A DNA stretch of 64,000 nt from Thermoplasmata archaeon (GCA_035622275.1 DASPVQ010000015.1:1-64000), one strand, 5' to 3'; shown: positions 51,397-60,283, numbered from the stretch's first letter. Made by a program: numbers and translations. The notes: generated from the letters alone by a model not told the origin.

Positions 51397-52881
51397 ATGG
51401 CGGCGACGACGGACGCGACGTTCGAGCTGTTCATCGGGGGACGCGAGGTGCCCTCGTCGAGCGGCCAGCGCGAGCCGCTCACCGATCCCGCGACGGGCGA
51501 AGCGGTCGCCACGGTCGCCGTCGGCACCCCGGACGACGCCCGCGCGGCGATGGAGGTCGCGGAGCGCGCGTTCCGCGATTCGAACTGGTCGACCGATGAC
51601 GGCGCCCGGCGCGCGCGCGCCCTGCGCCGGCTCGCCGACCTGCTCGAAGCGCAGTCCGAGGCGTTCGCCCGCCTCGAGACGCGCAACGAAGGCAAGCCGC
51701 TGCGCGAGTCGCGCGTGGACATCGGCTACGTCGTGCGGACCCTGGAGTACTGCGCGGGCTTGGCCGACAAGATCGAGGGCGAGACGATCCCGGTGCCGGG
51801 CGCACGCTTCGACTACACGGTCCGCGAGCCGCTCGGCGTGACCGTGCATATCGCGCCCTGGAACTATCCGCTGCTGCTCTCCGTCCGCTCGGTCGCGCCC
51901 GCGCTCGCGGCGGGGAACGCGGTGGTGCTGAAGCCGGCGAGCCTGACCCCGCTCAGCGCGATCGCGTTCGCCCGGCTCGCGCACGAGGCCGGGATCCCCG
52001 ATGGGATCCTGAACGTCGTGATCGGCCGCGGCCGGGAGGTCGGCGAGGCGCTCGTCGGAGATCCGCGATGCGGCTCCGTGACGTTCACGGGCAGCGGGGA
52101 GGTCGGCCGGCGGATCGCCGAGCTCGCCGCGCAGCGCATGGTCCCCGCCACGCTCGAGCTCGGCGGCAAGGGACCCGCGATCGTGCTCGCGGACGCCGAC
52201 GTGGAGCGCGCCGCGCGGGCGATCGGCTACGGCATCTTCGGCAATGCCGGGCAGATGTGCTGGGCGGCCTCGCGCCTGATCGTCCACGAGAGCCTGCGCG
52301 CCCCGCTCGTCGAACGGGTGCGAGCGATCGCCGAGGGGCTGCGGCTCGGCCCCGGGCTCGAGGACGGGGTGGAGATGGGACCGCTCGTCTCGCGCGAGCA
52401 GGCCGATCGGGTCCTCGGCTACGTGGACGACGCGCGTTCGAGCGGCGGGACCGTCGTGACCGGAGGGACCCGGGCGAGCGACGGCGCGCTCGCGGCCGGC
52501 CACTTCGTCCGGCCGACCGTGCTCGCGGACGTCCCCCCGGACGCCCGGGCCGTCCGGGAAGAGATCTTCGGCCCGGTCCTCACGGTCTCCTCGTTCACGG
52601 ACCCGGACGAGGCGGTCCGGGAGGCGAACCGGACCCCGTACGGCCTCCTCGCCACCCTCTGGACGCGCGAGCTGGGCCTCGCCCACTCCCTCGCCCGCCG
52701 CATCGAGGCCGGGATGGTCGTCGTGAACGAGGCGCCCGTCACCTTCCCGCAGGCGCCCTTCGGCGGATTCAAGGGGAGCGGCCTCGGCTTCGAGCAGGGC
52801 ACGCGCTCGCTCGAGGCGTACTCCCGTCGCAAGAACGTCCTCGTGAACCTGGGAGCGCCGAAGACCCGGCCGAAGGCGTAG
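51397..52881 (+). CDS. NAD(P)-dependent aldehyde dehydrogenase
   Basis: 494 residues, complete. Catalytic Cys in N-A-G-Q-M-C-W-A-A-S, general-base Glu in L-E-L-G-G-K-G-P, the V-T-F-T-G-S-G-E-V-G cofactor loop and the E-E-I-F-G-P-V-L motif are all present. Closest in flavour to betaine-aldehyde or aminobutyraldehyde dehydrogenases, but substrate cannot be fixed from sequence. A GCTATC element is about 30-35 nt upstream. Confidence 0.93.
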   Translation: MAATTDATFELFIGGREVPSSSGQREPLTDPATGEAVATVAVGTPDDARAAMEVAERAFRDSNWSTDDGARRARALRRLADLLEAQSEAFARLETRNEGKPLRESRVDIGYVVRTLEYCAGLADKIEGETIPVPGARFDYTVREPLGVTVHIAPWNYPLLLSVRSVAPALAAGNAVVLKPASLTPLSAIAFARLAHEAGIPDGILNVVIGRGREVGEALVGDPRCGSVTFTGSGEVGRRIAELAAQRMVPATLELGGKGPAIVLADADVERAARAIGYGIFGNAGQMCWAASRLIVHESLRAPLVERVRAIAEGLRLGPGLEDGVEMGPLVSREQADRVLGYVDDARSSGGTVVTGGTRASDGALAAGHFVRPTVLADVPPDARAVREEIFGPVLTVSSFTDPDEAVREANRTPYGLLATLWTRELGLAHSLARRIEAGMVVVNEAPVTFPQAPFGGFKGSGLGFEQGTRSLEAYSRRKNVLVNLGAPKTRPKA

Positions 52882-52956
52882 GCGGCGCGGGCGCTCCGCG
52901 GCCGCGCGGTTCGTACGAAAGCCGAAAAGGCCCTGCCCGGGTCGAGCGCGGCGCCG

Positions 52957-53586
52957 ATGGCCGGTAGCGCTCCGTCCCCGGGCACCTGGGGCGCCTGCCG
53001 GTTCTGCGGCGTCGCGGTCGCTCCCGGCGCGGCGCGCTGCGGGATCTGCGGGGCGGCCGACCCGGTCCCCGCCGAGCGGGTCCCGAGCGCGCCGGCGTCC
53101 GTGCGTCGCCGGCTGCGGCTGACGGGCCTGCTGCGCTCGGTCATCGTGATCGCCGTCGTCGTCGCGCTCGCCTACACCCTGATCGCCGCGGCGATCAGCG
53201 GTCCGCCGGTCGTGGCCGACCCGCTCACGACCGCGGCGACCTACGTCCTGGGGCCGGGCAACTACACCGTGATCGCGGGCAACATCACCGGCGGGGACTT
53301 CGTGATCGGTAACTGGTCGTCGGTGAGCCCGCCCGGGATGAACATCGCCATCTCGGTCTACAACTCGAGCCAGTTCTCCTACTTCATCACCGGCCAGGGC
53401 TCGCCCGGCGTCCAGTGGAACAACACGCCGACCTGGCAGGGCCGGATCGTCTTCAGCGCGCCGTACACGGACATGTACTACTTCGTGATCACGAACCCGC
53501 TGCCGGCGGCCTCGCACCTCAGCGTGGCGGTCTACGTCGCGACGGAGTACGAGTCGAACGTCGGCGACGACGGGTTCGCGGACTGA
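52957..53586 (+). CDS. Zinc-ribbon, single-span protein with exported beta domain
   Basis: 209 residues. A cytoplasmic zinc ribbon (C-R-F-C-G...C-G-I-C-G, about 14-32) is followed by a membrane span (about 60-82) and an external domain of about 125 residues rich in Ser/Thr/Asn/aromatic residues, with several N-x-S/T sequons. The outer domain resembles a jelly-roll type found in archaeal surface proteins only in general composition. Role unknown. Confidence 0.7.
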   Translation: MAGSAPSPGTWGACRFCGVAVAPGAARCGICGAADPVPAERVPSAPASVRRRLRLTGLLRSVIVIAVVVALAYTLIAAAISGPPVVADPLTTAATYVLGPGNYTVIAGNITGGDFVIGNWSSVSPPGMNIAISVYNSSQFSYFITGQGSPGVQWNNTPTWQGRIVFSAPYTDMYYFVITNPLPAASHLSVAVYVATEYESNVGDDGFAD

Positions 53587-53605
53587 CGACCGCTCCGCGC
53601 CCGGC

Positions 53606-54283
53606 CTAGTCGGCCGGGCCGTCCACCGCGGGAGGCGCGGGCGGCGCGGTGAACTCGGTACGCTTGAGGTACTCGGGCGGCACCTGGTCGACCAGGTAGA
53701 CCGTCTTGCCCGCCTGCATGATCACGATCCCGTCGGCGCGGGCCCGGCCCGCGTCGACCTCGAGGATCACGGGCGAGGGGGTGCGGACCGAGCCCGCCGA
53801 GTGGGCGTCGAGGGCGGTCTTCGACAGGTGGACCTTGCGACGGTCGGACGGCTTGAGCCCGACCTCGAGCACGATCGCCGCCTCGTCCGCCGTCACGGGA
53901 TAGTACAGGTGCTCCGGGATGTTCTGCGTCGGCAGGTCCAGTTCGACCTCGACCGTGTGGGCGTACGTCGCCCGGATCCGGTCGTCCCGGACCTCGTAGC
54001 GCCCCTTGGGGTCGGTCTCGGCGATGGCGACCAGGTGCACGACCCGCAGCCAGTGGTAGGCCGGATGCTTCTGCGCGATCGCCCGGACGATCTGGTTGAG
54101 CGCGATCCAGCCGTGCGCGTCGATCGTCAGCTGGTAGCGGTCGGGGAAGTGGCGGAGGATGCCGGTGAGGATGCGGCCGAGGTGGTCGAGCTCCCGGTCG
54201 TTCATCAGGAACTTCCCAGGCTGCTGACAGACCGGGCACGAGTCCGCCCGGAAGAATCCGTGCTGGGCGCACTCCTTCAGCAT
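53606..54283 (-). CDS. kptA: RNA 2'-phosphotransferase (KptA/Tpt1) with zinc-finger N-terminus
   Basis: 225 residues. Transfers a 2'-phosphate from RNA to NAD+. Motifs: L-G-R-I-L-T-G-I-L-R-H near residue 40, I-R-A-T-Y-A-H-T near residue 102 (canonical R-A-x-x-G-H-S), and V-H-L-S near residue 150. The first 25 residues carry C-A-Q-H...C-P-V-C, a zinc finger seen in some archaeal KptA. It lies directly after rpoL (16-nt gap). Confidence 0.85.
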   Translation of the reverse strand: MLKECAQHGFFRADSCPVCQQPGKFLMNDRELDHLGRILTGILRHFPDRYQLTIDAHGWIALNQIVRAIAQKHPAYHWLRVVHLVAIAETDPKGRYEVRDDRIRATYAHTVEVELDLPTQNIPEHLYYPVTADEAAIVLEVGLKPSDRRKVHLSKTALDAHSAGSVRTPSPVILEVDAGRARADGIVIMQAGKTVYLVDQVPPEYLKRTEFTAPPAPPAVDGPAD

Positions 54284-54299
54284 CGCCCGCGCTCTCCGA

Positions 54300-54587
54300 C
54301 TACGCCTTGACCTTGTCCGCCTTCTTCTCGAAGTCCGTCAGCAGGTCGCCGTAGAGGTCGGCGAGGTCCTTGAGCACGCGCTTGAGCACCTGCTGCGGCT
54401 TCTCGCCCTTCGTCCGGACGAGGAGCGTCGGTCGCTCCAGGTACGGGTGCCCCAGGTAGTAGCGGGCCTCCACGACCTTCTCCTCCTTCTGGAGGGCTTC
54501 GACCAGCGGGATCAGCAGCGTCTCCTCGCCGCGCGGCAGCTCGAAGCGGAGGAGATCGTTCGACTTCTCGACGACGCGGATCTCCAT
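54300..54587 (-). CDS. rpoL: RNA polymerase subunit Rpo11 (RpoL)
   Basis: 95 residues. Pairs with Rpo3 in the assembly platform of archaeal RNA polymerase. The family pattern is clear: L-R-F-E-L-P-R-G-E-E-T-L-L-I-P-L-V-E-A-L, G-H-P-Y-L-E-R-P-T-L near residue 47, and a C-terminal alternating Lys/Leu helix. A CCTTAAGAA box (54621-54629) implies a leader of about 10 nt. Confidence 0.96.
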   Translation of the reverse strand: MEIRVVEKSNDLLRFELPRGEETLLIPLVEALQKEEKVVEARYYLGHPYLERPTLLVRTKGEKPQQVLKRVLKDLADLYGDLLTDFEKKADKVKA

Positions 54588-54620
54588 CAGGCCACCGGAA
54601 GCGGGCCCACCCGGGGTCGG

Positions 54621-54629
54621 TTCTTAAGG
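54621..54629 (-). promoter_or_regulatory. TATA-like box of rpoL-kptA
   Basis: CCTTAAGAA on the minus strand, 34-42 nt before the rpoL ATG. Confidence 0.5.
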
Positions 54630-54701
54630 GTAGCGGCGTACGTGCCCTCGCGCACGGGTGCGACGGCGGCGCGGGCTCGCCCGCGCGTCCGGTTCCGACG
54701 C

Positions 54702-54710
54702 GGCTATAAC
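54702..54710 (+). promoter_or_regulatory. TATA-like box of purD
   Basis: GGCTATAAC, 29-37 nt before the ATG at 54739. Confidence 0.6.
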
Positions 54711-54738
54711 CGCGGTCGCTTCCTCGAGCCCGGGCCGG

Positions 54739-56145
54739 ATGAGATTCCTTGTCGTGGGCGGCGGCGCGCGCGAGCACGCGATCGCCTCGGCGCTGGTTCG
54801 GGCCGAGGCCGAGGTCGCGGTCGCGAGCGCGAACGCGAACCCGGGCCTCGAGCGCCTCGCCCGCGCGAGCGCCCGGATCGACCCGACGGACCCGGAACGG
54901 GTCGTGACGTTCGCGCGGGCGCAGCGGACCGAGGTCGCGGTCATCGGTCCCGAGGCCCCGCTCGCGCGGGGAGTCGCCGACGCGCTTCGCTCGGCGGAGA
55001 TCCCGACCGTCGGGCCGTCCCGGGACGGCGCGCAGATCGAGACCTCGAAGCTGTTCTGTCGCGAGCTGCTGCGACGCCACGACCTCGCGGTCTCGCCGCG
55101 CTGGATCGCTCCGGCGAGCGTCGAGGAGGTCGATCGGGCGGTGGCGGAGTTCGGGGCCCCGCTCGTCGTGAAACCGAGTGGCCTCACCGGCGGCAAGGGG
55201 GTCTGGGTCCAGGGCGCGGACTTCACGGAGCCGCGCGAGGGCGCGACGTACGCGAAGTCGATTCTGATCCAGGGAGGCCGGGTCCTGCTCGAGGAGAAGC
55301 TCGAGGGCGAGGAGTTCAGCCAGATGGCGTTCGTGACCGACGACGGCGTCTACCCGATGCCGGCGGTCCAGGATTACAAGCGCGCCCTGGAGGGCGATCG
55401 CGGCGGCAACACTGGCGGCATGGGCTCCTACTCGCAACGCGACCACACGCTGCCGTTCCTCCCGAGCGCCGATCGCGAGCGGGCGGTCGAGATCGTGCGC
55501 CAGACCGCGCAGGCGCTCCGCGCCGACGGGATTCCCTACCGCGGGATCCTCTACGGGGGGTTCATGCTCACGGCCCAGGGGCCACGGCTGGTCGAGTTCA
55601 ACGCCCGCTTCGGGGACCCGGAGGGGATCAACGTGCTGACCCTCTACGAGGAGGGCGACTTCGCCGAGCTCCTCGCGGGCGTCGCGGGGGGTCGGGTCGA
55701 CCCGACGCTCGTGCGCTTCCGCCTGCGCTCGACCGTGGTGAAGTACGTGGTGCCGCCGGGCTACGGCGACCGCCCGCGGCCGGGGGGCCTCCTCGAGCTC
55801 GACGTTCCGGCGATCGAGGCCGATGGGGTCCACGTGATGTACGGCGAGGTCGACGCGGCCGGTCCGATGACCGTCCGCCTCTCCTCCTCCCGCGGCGTCG
55901 CGCTCGTCGGGGAGGCGAGCGCGATCCACGAGGCGTCGGCCCGCGTCGAGAACGCGCTGGCGCACCTGACCGGCGAGTTCTACGTGCGTCACGACGTCGG
56001 GACCAAGGCCGATCTGCAGCGCCATGTCGAGCACATGCGGCAGCTCTTCGCGCCGGGCGCCAAGCCGAGTCCGCTACCGCTGAGCGTGGCGCCGCCGGAC
56101 GCGCCCCCGTCGAGCGCGGGCGCGCCCGACCAGCGGCTCGACTGA
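54739..56145 (+). CDS. purD: Phosphoribosylamine-glycine ligase (GARS)
   Basis: 468 residues. ATP-grasp enzyme joining glycine to phosphoribosylamine in purine synthesis. N-terminal V-V-G-G-G-A-R-E-H-A-I, the ATP-grasp V-V-K-P-S-G-L-T-G-G-K-G-V, the Q-D-Y-K-R-A...G-G-N-T-G-G-M-G-S-Y signature and E-F-N-A-R-F-G-D-P-E are all present. A Pro/Ser-rich tail of about 30 residues follows the catalytic body. The ATG at 54739 is chosen because of the family N-terminus and the box upstream. Confidence 0.96.
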   Translation: MRFLVVGGGAREHAIASALVRAEAEVAVASANANPGLERLARASARIDPTDPERVVTFARAQRTEVAVIGPEAPLARGVADALRSAEIPTVGPSRDGAQIETSKLFCRELLRRHDLAVSPRWIAPASVEEVDRAVAEFGAPLVVKPSGLTGGKGVWVQGADFTEPREGATYAKSILIQGGRVLLEEKLEGEEFSQMAFVTDDGVYPMPAVQDYKRALEGDRGGNTGGMGSYSQRDHTLPFLPSADRERAVEIVRQTAQALRADGIPYRGILYGGFMLTAQGPRLVEFNARFGDPEGINVLTLYEEGDFAELLAGVAGGRVDPTLVRFRLRSTVVKYVVPPGYGDRPRPGGLLELDVPAIEADGVHVMYGEVDAAGPMTVRLSSSRGVALVGEASAIHEASARVENALAHLTGEFYVRHDVGTKADLQRHVEHMRQLFAPGAKPSPLPLSVAPPDAPPSSAGAPDQRLD

Positions 56146-56174
56146 CGGGCGAGGCGGAGCGGGGGACCGGGCGC

Positions 56175-57167
56175 ATGGACCTGTTCACCCACGTCATCTT
56201 CGGCTACCTGCTCTCCTTCGTCCTGTGGGGGCCGGCGGCCCCCCAGTACATCGCCGCCGGCGCGCTCGCCGCCGGCCTACCGGACGCGGACATCCTGTTG
56301 TTCCCGCTCACGCGCTGGTTCCCCCGCCTCCACCACCGCGGCATCGTCCACACGGTGCTCGGGGTCACCGTGATCGCGGCCGTGGGGAGCCTGCTCGTCC
56401 CGTACCTGCCGTACTTCACCCACGCCTCGACGCTCCTCTACTTCGTCGCCATGGAGGTCGGTGGCCTCTCCCATCTCGCGCTCGACGGCTTCACGAACTA
56501 CGCGGTCGCCCCCCTCGAGCCGTTCGCGCGCCGGACGCTGAAGCTGGACGCCGACCTCGCGGTCAACCTCGTGACGATCGCCCTGACCGCCGGCACCCTG
56601 GTCGTCCTGATCGCCGAGCACGGCACGGTCGCCTTCAACGTCTGGGTCTCCACCGCCTGGATCCTCGTCGGGATCTACGGCGGCTACCTGCTCCTGCGGG
56701 GCGTCGCCCGCTGGCGCGCCGGCGTCGCCGGGCGCCGGGAAGGCTACGCCGCCGTGCTGCCGAGCGCGAGCCCGTGGCGCTGGCTGCTCGTCGACGAGTC
56801 CGACGGTCCCGAGCGCTACCGGATCCGCTACAGGGAGCTCTCGCTCGGCGGCGGTCCGTCCGGCCCGGAGCACTCCCTGGAGGTACGCAAGCTGCCCACG
56901 GCCCCGGGCCCGGTCGACTCGCCTCTCGCCGCGCTCGAACGTACCTACCGGGCGGCGATGGCGAAGAACGAATGGCTGGCGGAGAACTACCACGCGGGCG
57001 CGGCGCTCGAGCGCGGGAACGTCTACGAGGTGTTCTGGTTCCTGATCGGCGCCGGTGGACTGCGTCGAGCCTTCGGCGTGCGCGGCGAGATCGACCGCGC
57101 GACCGGGGCGATCTCGCTGCGCTCGGGCCTCTTGCGCCTTCCGCCGGAGGTCCGGGGAGTGCCCTGA
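56175..57167 (+). CDS. Membrane-bound metal-dependent hydrolase (DUF457/YdjM-like)
   Basis: 330 residues. The N-terminal 180 residues hold about five spans and the conserved H-T-H-V-I-F-G-Y-type start, G-L-P-D-A-D near residue 35, H-H-R-G-I-V-H-T near residue 53 and L-D-G-F-T-N-Y near residue 107, the metal-ligand set of the DUF457/YdjM family. The C-terminal 150 residues are soluble and unrecognised. Follows purD by 29 nt. Substrate unknown. Confidence 0.82.
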   Translation: MDLFTHVIFGYLLSFVLWGPAAPQYIAAGALAAGLPDADILLFPLTRWFPRLHHRGIVHTVLGVTVIAAVGSLLVPYLPYFTHASTLLYFVAMEVGGLSHLALDGFTNYAVAPLEPFARRTLKLDADLAVNLVTIALTAGTLVVLIAEHGTVAFNVWVSTAWILVGIYGGYLLLRGVARWRAGVAGRREGYAAVLPSASPWRWLLVDESDGPERYRIRYRELSLGGGPSGPEHSLEVRKLPTAPGPVDSPLAALERTYRAAMAKNEWLAENYHAGAALERGNVYEVFWFLIGAGGLRRAFGVRGEIDRATGAISLRSGLLRLPPEVRGVP

Positions 57168-57188
57168 GCCCGCGGCCGCCCGCCCAGC

Positions 57189-57199
57189 GTTAAATACCG
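57189..57199 (+). promoter_or_regulatory. TATA-like box of the tfs-asnS unit
   Basis: CGTTAAATACC, 25-35 nt before the ATG at 57224. Confidence 0.65.
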
Positions 57200-57223
57200 T
57201 GCGCCCGGTGATACCTCCTTCCC

Positions 57224-57535
57224 ATGTTCTGCCCCCAGTGCAAGCGGCTCATGCGGCCCGACCGGGTCGCCGGGGTCTGGAGATGCTCGGCCTGCGGTGC
57301 CGAGGTCCCGCTCGGCCGCGGGGTCGAGGTCGGCCGCTCGACCCCGAAGGGACGTGAGGTGGCGGTCGTCGACGAGGCGAAGGCGGCGACGCTGCCGACC
57401 GCGGACGAGCTCTGCATGAAGTGCGGGAACACGCGGGCGTTCTGGGTGCTGCGCCAGACGCGGGGCTCGGACGAGCCCGAGACCCGGATCTTCGAGTGCA
57501 CGAAGTGCGGCTACAAGTGGCGGGAGTACCAGTGA
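57224..57535 (+). CDS. tfs: Transcription factor S (TFIIS-like cleavage factor)
   Basis: 103 residues. Rescues backtracked RNA polymerase by stimulating RNA cleavage. N-terminal zinc ribbon C-P-Q-C...C-S-A-C and C-terminal zinc ribbon C-M-K-C...C-T-K-C flank a linker. The hairpin keeps the two acidic residues (Asp83-Glu84 in R-G-S-D-E-P) that place the catalytic metal, so it should be an active cleavage factor rather than an inhibitory TFS4-like form. GTGA overlap with asnS. Confidence 0.95.
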   Translation: MFCPQCKRLMRPDRVAGVWRCSACGAEVPLGRGVEVGRSTPKGREVAVVDEAKAATLPTADELCMKCGNTRAFWVLRQTRGSDEPETRIFECTKCGYKWREYQ

Positions 57536-58836
57536 GCGCCCCGCCGTTCGCCTCCGTGAGTTCGGTCTTCGCTGCGGATGCGCTCGGCCGGGCCGTGCGC
57601 CTGCGCGGCTGGGTCAGCCGCTCGCGCTCCTCGGGCGGCATCCTCTTCGTCCACCTGCGGGACCGCAGCGGCACCGTCCAGGTCACCGGCCGGCGGGACG
57701 TGCTGGGCAGCGAGCCGTTCGAGGCGGCCGAGCACGTCCAGGTCGAGGGAGCGATCGAGGTCGACGGGACGGTGGCGGACGACCCCCGCGCTCCGGGCGG
57801 CCGCGAGGTGCGCGCCCGACAGATCCACGTCGTGGACGCCGGCGCACCGTTCCCGATCTTCCAGGAACAGACCGAGGAGTTCCGCCTGGACAAGCGCCAC
57901 CTCGTGATCCGCTCGAGCCAGCACGTCGCGACGTTCCGCGTGAAGGCGGAGCTCCTGCGCGTGCTGCGCACGTTCCTCGAGGGCGAAGACGTGCTCGAGA
58001 CGACGCCCCCGATCCTCACCGGGAACCCCGCGGAGGGCGGGGCCGAAGCGTTCACGATCGACTACTTCGGGCGTCCGGGCTTCCTGTCGCAGTCGGCCCA
58101 GCTCTACCTGGAGGCGATGATCGTCCCGCACGAGCGCGTCTACGCGCTCACGCCGTCGTTCCGCGCCGAGAAATCCCGCACGAGCCGCCACCTCACCGAG
58201 TACCAGCATCTCGAGGTCGAGCTCGCCTGGACGGACCTGGACGCCCTGCTCGAGTTCGTCGAGCGCATGATCGTCGCCGCGTGCCACGGGGTCGCCGAGC
58301 GCCGGGCCGACGAGCTGCGCGCGCTCGGGCGGCCCCCCGAGGAGCTCCTGGCCATGCACGCGCCGTTCCCGCGCACCAGCTATGCCGACGCGCTCGAGCG
58401 GCTGAAGGGCCTCGGCTTTCCCGTGGCGTGGGGCAGCGATCTCGGCACGGCGGAGGAGCGCGCCCTGACGCTCGAGTCGGCCGCCCCGCTGTTCGTCACG
58501 CGGTTCCCGCGCGAGCTCAAGGCGTTCTACATGCGCCGGTCGCCGGGGGATCCGCGGACGGTGGAGGCCGCGGACCTGCTCGCGCCCGAGGGTTACGGCG
58601 AGATCGTCGGCGCCTCGTGCCGCGAGACGGACCTACAGGGACTCCAGGAGCGCCTGCACGCCATCGGCGCGAACGTCGCCGACTACGAGTGGTACCTCGA
58701 CCTGCGCCGGCACGGCAACGTCCCGCACGCGGGCTTCGGCCTCGGCATCGAGCGCCTGCTGCGCTGGATGCTGCGCCGCGAGCACATCCGAGAGACGACG
58801 CCGTTCCCGCGGACGCCGTCCCGCCACACGCCGTGA
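57532..58836 (+). CDS. asnS: Asparaginyl-tRNA synthetase
   Basis: 434 residues, GTG start overlapping the tfs stop. OB-fold anticodon-binding domain (about 15-110) followed by a class-II core: motif 2 F-R-A-E-K-S-R-T-S-R-H-L-T-E-Y and motif 3 G-F-G-L-G-I-E-R-L. The E-G-G-A-E-A-F...Y-F-G-R-P-G-F-L-S-Q-S-A-Q-L-Y-L-E region and the terminal F-P-R-T-P-S-R favour AsnRS over archaeal AspRS. An AspRS-type (non-discriminating) identity cannot be excluded by eye. Confidence 0.88.
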   Translation: MSAPPFASVSSVFAADALGRAVRLRGWVSRSRSSGGILFVHLRDRSGTVQVTGRRDVLGSEPFEAAEHVQVEGAIEVDGTVADDPRAPGGREVRARQIHVVDAGAPFPIFQEQTEEFRLDKRHLVIRSSQHVATFRVKAELLRVLRTFLEGEDVLETTPPILTGNPAEGGAEAFTIDYFGRPGFLSQSAQLYLEAMIVPHERVYALTPSFRAEKSRTSRHLTEYQHLEVELAWTDLDALLEFVERMIVAACHGVAERRADELRALGRPPEELLAMHAPFPRTSYADALERLKGLGFPVAWGSDLGTAEERALTLESAAPLFVTRFPRELKAFYMRRSPGDPRTVEAADLLAPEGYGEIVGASCRETDLQGLQERLHAIGANVADYEWYLDLRRHGNVPHAGFGLGIERLLRWMLRREHIRETTPFPRTPSRHTP

Positions 58837-58850
58837 GCGGTCTCCGGCGC

Positions 58851-58856
58851 TTTTAG
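58851..58856 (+). promoter_or_regulatory. TATA-like box of the nucleoside phosphorylase gene
   Basis: TTTTAG, 23-28 nt before the GTG at 58879. Confidence 0.5.
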
Positions 58857-58878
58857 CGCCCGAGGGGTTCGCGCGGGC

Positions 58879-59705
58879 GTGCGGTTCCCGCATCATCCGG
58901 CGAAGCACGCGCGGCCCGCGCTGTTCACGCCGCAGCCGTTCCTGGCCTACCGGCGCCGGCTCGGCGCGCCGATCGCCCGCGCGCCTCCGCAGATCGTGCT
59001 CGGGTTCGCGCCGAATCGCGTGCGGCGGGCCGCGGCGCGCCTCGGCGCCCGGCCGATCCCCGACGCGACGGACCTGTTCGTGAGCGGCCGCGGGCCGGCG
59101 GCGATCGGTCTCGCCGCGACGCGGGGGGTCGGAGGGCCGGCGCTCGCGATCGCGGTCGAGGAGCTCGCGGCGATCGGCGCCCGTCGGTTCCTCTCGGTCG
59201 GCTTCGCGGGTTCGCTGGCCGCCGAGCTCGAGGTCGGCACGACGGTCCTGTGCTCGCGGGCGCTGCGGGACGAGGGCACCTCGTTCCACTACGCGCGGCC
59301 GAGCACGTGGGCGTGGCCGACGCGCGAGCTCTACCTCCGTCTCGCCGACCGGCTGCGCCGCCTCCGGGTCCCGTTCGCGGTCGGGAGCAGCTGGACCGTG
59401 GACGCGCCGTACCGCGAGACGATCGCCGAGGTGCGCAGCGTGCGCGCGCGCGGGGTGCGGACGGTCGAGATGGAGGCGAGCGCGCCGTTCACGGTCGCCC
59501 GGGTGCGCGGGCGACAGTCCGCGGCCCTGTTCACCGTCAGCGACCTGCTCGACGAGCGCGGCTGGACGCCGAGGCCAACGACCCGCTCGATCGATTGTTC
59601 CCGCTCGCGGTCGCGGCGCTCCGGGCCCTCGGCCCCCCGCCGGCGACGCGGGCCCGGCGCGAGCGCGCACGCACCGCGCGCCCCCGAAGGGGCAAGGTTC
59701 AATAG
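58879..59705 (+). CDS. Nucleoside phosphorylase (uridine phosphorylase/PNP type), apparent frameshift near 59567
   Basis: The first 230 residues match the NP-I family: G-R-G-P-A-A-I-G, G-F-A-G-S-L, E-G-T-S-F-H-Y, T-V-D-A-P-Y-R-E, V-E-M-E-A-S-A and T-V-S-D-L. After R-G-W-T-P the reading frame (which continues to 59751) turns Arg/Ser-rich and unrelated, while the frame shifted by one base reads E-A-N-D-P-L-D-R-L-F-P-L-A-V-A-A-L-R, a natural C-terminal helix, and stops at 59705. One missing base around 59567-59570 (a run of C) explains this. It may be a sequence error or a real truncating mutation. Substrate probably a purine nucleoside or uridine. Confidence 0.75.
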
Positions 59706-59755
59706 CGCGGCTGCGCGTTCCCGCGCCACGCTCCTTCGTCGGAGTTCGTAGCATC

Positions 59756-60283
59756 GTGGGACAGCACGGTTCGGACCACGGAGGGGAGCGAGCGCCCGCG
59801 CCCGGCCAGAAACCGTCCGCGGTCGTCGAGCGGATCACGCACCAGGACGTCGCCGAGATCTGCGGCCTCTATAAGCGCGTGTGGGACGCGCCGCCGGTCG
59901 GGGGGCTCCCGAACGAACTGCTCAAGTCCTGGCAGCCGAGCCCGCTCGAGTTCACGAGCTGGATGGAGGGCGTGACCTACTTCGCGGCGCGACGCGAGGG
60001 ACGCCTGGTCGGGGTCATCGGCTGCGAGATCTCGCTGGGGAGCTGCCGCATCGTCAATCTCGCGGTCGATCCGGACGCGCGAAGGGCCGGCGTGGGGACG
60101 GCGCTCGTGGCCGCGGCCGTCGAGTGGGGCCGCCACGCGAACGCGAAGGAGGTCTGGGGCAGCGCGCTGGCGCGCTTCGTCGCGGTCGCGGCGCTCTTCA
60201 AGCACCTGGAATTCGCCGAGTGCGGCGTGCTCCACCAGCACGAGTGGGGCGAGGACGTCCGCCTCTTCGAGCGGACGCTCTAG
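59756..60283 (+). CDS. GNAT N-acetyltransferase
   Basis: 175 residues, GTG start. A polar 25-residue N-terminus precedes a GNAT domain with the acetyl-CoA loop L-A-V-D-P-D-A-R-R-A-G-V-G-T near residue 105 and A-V-A-A-L-F-K-H-L-E-F near residue 143. Substrate unknown; not clearly RimI. The TAG stop shares CTAG with the convergent gene. Confidence 0.82.
   Translation: MGQHGSDHGGERAPAPGQKPSAVVERITHQDVAEICGLYKRVWDAPPVGGLPNELLKSWQPSPLEFTSWMEGVTYFAARREGRLVGVIGCEISLGSCRIVNLAVDPDARRAGVGTALVAAAVEWGRHANAKEVWGSALARFVAVAALFKHLEFAECGVLHQHEWGEDVRLFERTL

Noticed and set aside
50182-53517. 1111-codon open frame on the minus strand
   Set aside because: Runs across the antisense of three well-supported genes (GT2, aldehyde dehydrogenase, zinc-ribbon protein). 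No family signature and no promoter.
53606-54283. NMD3-like or other zinc-finger identity for the KptA gene
   Set aside because: The zinc finger is only the first 25 residues; the rest carries the KptA motifs in order.
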